This document shows, piece after piece, positions 61,930 through 64,000 of a DNA stretch of 64,000 nt (position 1 is the stretch's first letter; each line of letters opens with the position of its first letter). The notes below the pieces were generated by a model. The model saw nothing but the letters and a program-made list of their open reading frames with translations. It had not been told where the DNA came from and made no database searches. A program made the translations under genes and the position numbers. Origin of the DNA: Helicobacter brantae (GTDB lineage: Bacteria; Campylobacterota; Campylobacteria; Campylobacterales; Helicobacteraceae); NCBI RefSeq assembly GCF_003364205.1, contig NZ_NXLV01000004.1, positions 1 through 64,000 on the forward strand. Reading direction: 5' to 3'.

Positions 61930-63573
61930 ATGAAAGAGTTTTTCAAAAATTTTATGCCCTACATTAGAGGGCATTATCCTTTGTTTATCCTTGCAGTCCT
62001 CTCAGGCATCTTTGCAGCACTTTGCACAGCAGGGGTAACTTATCTAGTCAAACCGATGCTTGATGAGGTTTTTGTAGATAAAGATGTTAGCAAACTTGCC
62101 TTAATCCCCTTTTTGCTAATGTTAGCCTACATTGGCAAAGCCATTGGCTCTTATGCTCAAAGCTATATTATGAGTTATGTTGGGGAGGATATTGTCAGAC
62201 AGATTCGAGACAAAATGCTCTCTCATATGCTTTTTTTGGATTTGTCTTTTTTCAATAAAAATCGCAATGGAGAGCTAATCGCTAGGATTACCAATGATAT
62301 CGGTCTTATTCGTTCAGCAGTTTCTTCTACTTTTACTGAGTTTGTAAGAGAGGGGATTACAGCTATTGCACTTATTGGTGTAGTGATTTATCAAAGCCCA
62401 AAATTAGCTTTAATTGGACTAGTAATCTTGCCTTTGTCCATCTTGCCCATCTCACTCATCATTCGCCGATTAAAAAAGGTTTCCAAAAAAGCTCAAGAAA
62501 AAAATGCGGATATCACTTCTAATCTCAATGAAATATTTAATAATGTTGAGATGATTAAAGTCAATAGTGCAGAAGAGCTAGAGTCTCAAAAATTCAAAAA
62601 TGAAAACCAAGAGTTTTTTAAAATCAATATGAAAAACACATTGGTTGGGACTATGGATACTCCGGTGATGGAAATCTTGGGAGCTTTAGCAATCGGAGCT
62701 GTGCTGTATATAGGAGGAAAAAGCGTGATTGATGGTACACTCACGGTGGGTGAGTTTTTTTCATTTAATACTGCTCTTTTTATGGCTTACACTCCTATTA
62801 AGCGATTGCTCAATTGTGTGGTGAGAATGCAGAGTGCAATCGTGGCAAACAAAAGGATTTTAGAGATTTTCTCTCAACACTCTCAAATCACTGATGGAGA
62901 AAGAGAATTAAGTGAGGAGATAAAAGAAATTGCCTTTAGTAATGTGAGTTTTAAATACGATGAGGAAGAGGTGCTATCTCATATCTCTTGTGAGTTCAAA
63001 AAAGATTCAATCACTGCACTTGTGGGAAAAAGTGGGAGTGGAAAAAGCACTTTGATTGCCCTCTTGCTTAGGCTTTATGATGTCAATAATGGAGAAATCT
63101 CAATCAACTCTACCCCACTCAAAGACTATAAAATCAAAAGTTTAAGATCTAGGATTTCAGTGGTGAATCAAAGGATTTTTATCCTCAATGATAGCATTGC
63201 CAAAAATGTGGCTTATGGAAGTGAGGTGGATAGCAAAAGGGTTGAGTGGGCACTCAAGCAAGCAATGGCGTGGGAGTTTGTAGAGAGTTTGTCTGAGGGG
63301 ATTGAGACAAGGCTTGATGAATTTGGCACCAATCTTAGTGGAGGACAACGCCAAAGGATTGCTATTGCAAGGGCGTTATATAAAGATTCCCAAATCCTTA
63401 TCCTTGATGAGGCGACAAGTGCATTAGATGAGAAAACAGAAGAGGCGATTAAGCACACAATCGATCTTATACGCAAAGATAAAATCATCATTCTCATTGC
63501 TCATCGCCCTAGCACTATTGAGCTAGCCGATCAGATTTTAAGAATTGAGAATGGAAAGCTTACCAATGCTTAA
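61930..63573 (+). CDS. msbA: MsbA-like lipid/peptide ABC exporter
   Basis: A half-transporter of 547 aa. Six transmembrane helices occupy residues 15-300. The ATPase domain follows with Walker A GKSGSGKST near 361-369, signature L-S-G-G-Q, and Walker B I-L-I-L-D-E-A-T. It is related to MsbA, the lipid A flippase. Position just before a glycosyltransferase of LPS type supports an envelope role. It starts right at the argS stop (TAAATG). Confidence 0.87.
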   Translation: MKEFFKNFMPYIRGHYPLFILAVLSGIFAALCTAGVTYLVKPMLDEVFVDKDVSKLALIPFLLMLAYIGKAIGSYAQSYIMSYVGEDIVRQIRDKMLSHMLFLDLSFFNKNRNGELIARITNDIGLIRSAVSSTFTEFVREGITAIALIGVVIYQSPKLALIGLVILPLSILPISLIIRRLKKVSKKAQEKNADITSNLNEIFNNVEMIKVNSAEELESQKFKNENQEFFKINMKNTLVGTMDTPVMEILGALAIGAVLYIGGKSVIDGTLTVGEFFSFNTALFMAYTPIKRLLNCVVRMQSAIVANKRILEIFSQHSQITDGERELSEEIKEIAFSNVSFKYDEEEVLSHISCEFKKDSITALVGKSGSGKSTLIALLLRLYDVNNGEISINSTPLKDYKIKSLRSRISVVNQRIFILNDSIAKNVAYGSEVDSKRVEWALKQAMAWEFVESLSEGIETRLDEFGTNLSGGQRQRIAIARALYKDSQILILDEATSALDEKTEEAIKHTIDLIRKDKIIILIAHRPSTIELADQILRIENGKLTNA

Positions 63574-64000
63574 AGCCTATATTATCAATCTCTCTAGTGC
63601 AAAAGAACGCAAAGAAAGAATGCAAGAGGAGATTGCAAGAGTAGGGGAGCAAAAGATAATTGAGTTTTGCTTCTATGAAGCGATTGCTGCGGGGAGTGAG
63701 AAGTTTAGGGAGTATCAAGCTCATTATAAAAGAGATTTTCTCACTCAACTCTATCGAGGAAAAAGACTAAGTGATGGAGAAAAGGCTTGTTTTGCTTCCC
63801 ATTATTCTCTTTGGCAAAAGTGTGTAAGTGAAAATAGAGCAATGCTAGTCTTAGAAGATGATATTACTTTTTTAGATGGATTTTTAGAGCAGATTCAAAG
63901 GATTGAGAGTGCAGGTGTGGATTTTGTGCGATTGATGAGTTTTTTTCAGAAAAAAAGCACCCCTTTTAATGATTTTCTCAATCTTACAAAAGAGAATATC
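63566..64000 (+). CDS. family 25 glycosyltransferase, 3' truncated by the window
   Basis: The first 145 codons of a glycosyltransferase family 25 protein. It starts at ATG 63566, overlapping the upstream stop. Y-I-I-N-L-S-S-A-K-E-R near residues 4-14 is the family start, and L-S-D-G-E-K-A-C-F-A-S-H with VLEDDITF (D-D motif) near 97-104 is the conserved core. Such enzymes add galactose or other sugars in LPS or LOS synthesis. The frame is open to the last base; the gene continues beyond. Confidence 0.85.
   Translation, partial: MLKAYIINLSSAKERKERMQEEIARVGEQKIIEFCFYEAIAAGSEKFREYQAHYKRDFLTQLYRGKRLSDGEKACFASHYSLWQKCVSENRAMLVLEDDITFLDGFLEQIQRIESAGVDFVRLMSFFQKKSTPFNDFLNLTKENI

Overview
The window looks like part of a Helicobacter chromosome (Campylobacterota), most likely a non-pylori, enterohepatic-type species. 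Several short gene blocks match blocks I recall from H. pylori: exbB-exbD-tonB, fliK-flgD-flgE2, bamA-mqnC-M16 peptidase, hemH-thioredoxin-ccsBA, bioA-SurA-like-ftsA-ftsZ, and nucT-polyE protein-gmk-tatA-argS. The blocks are joined in a different order, and a napD gene is present although H. pylori has no Nap system. The genome is AT-rich with TATAAT-type promoters, sigma-54 flagellar promoters, and long G/C homopolymer tracts of the kind Helicobacter uses for phase variation. Species cannot be decided from the sequence alone.

Layout. The first 75 bases are the 3' end of a 5S rRNA. Next come a small unknown gene, rsfS-nadD on the minus strand, a TonB energising operon behind a Fur-box-like site, a ThiF/MoeB-like plus JAMM protease pair, and motAB. 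An outer-membrane protein gene follows whose promoter carries a C11 tract, then nrdA, a nitroreductase and typA. From 11.9 to 16.4 kb lies a sigma-54-driven hook operon (fliK, flgD, flgE2).

The accessory region runs from about 16.5 to 24.1 kb. It holds a Sel1/Hcp-like secreted protein and the decayed 3' end of an adenine-type DNA methyltransferase whose stop codon still overlaps the start of a MORC/MutL-like GHKL ATPase. A convergent, overlapping C5 cytosine methyltransferase follows, then a frameshifted HEPN/Abi-like gene abutting argD. After a metallo-beta-lactamase-fold hydrolase and a small unknown protein there is a 0.7 kb non-coding stretch with a hairpin enclosing a G11 loop and three related hairpins. 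The 24.1-32.0 kb stretch is one giant autotransporter gene with a G11 tract at its start codon. As sequenced, the best start is out of frame (phase OFF) and a weaker internal ATG is in frame. A G12 tract lies upstream.

From 32.2 kb onward the content is mostly housekeeping: napD, a RibB protein with a degenerate second domain, a minus-strand envelope operon (recG, bamA, mqnC, M16-like protein, DUF1304), hook gene flgE behind a second sigma-54 site, the flagellin-modification gene maf, cytochrome c and haem maturation genes, bioA, and the division genes ftsA-ftsZ. These are followed by cca, purB, fliR, the competence nuclease nucT, a repeat-rich poly-E protein, gmk, tatA, argS, an MsbA-like exporter and the start of a family 25 glycosyltransferase cut by the window end.

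The themes that tie the window together are motility (stator, hook, export gate, flagellin glycosylation), envelope biogenesis (BamA, MsbA, glycosyltransferase, TonB), surface variation through G/C tracts, and a small decayed defence/modification island.
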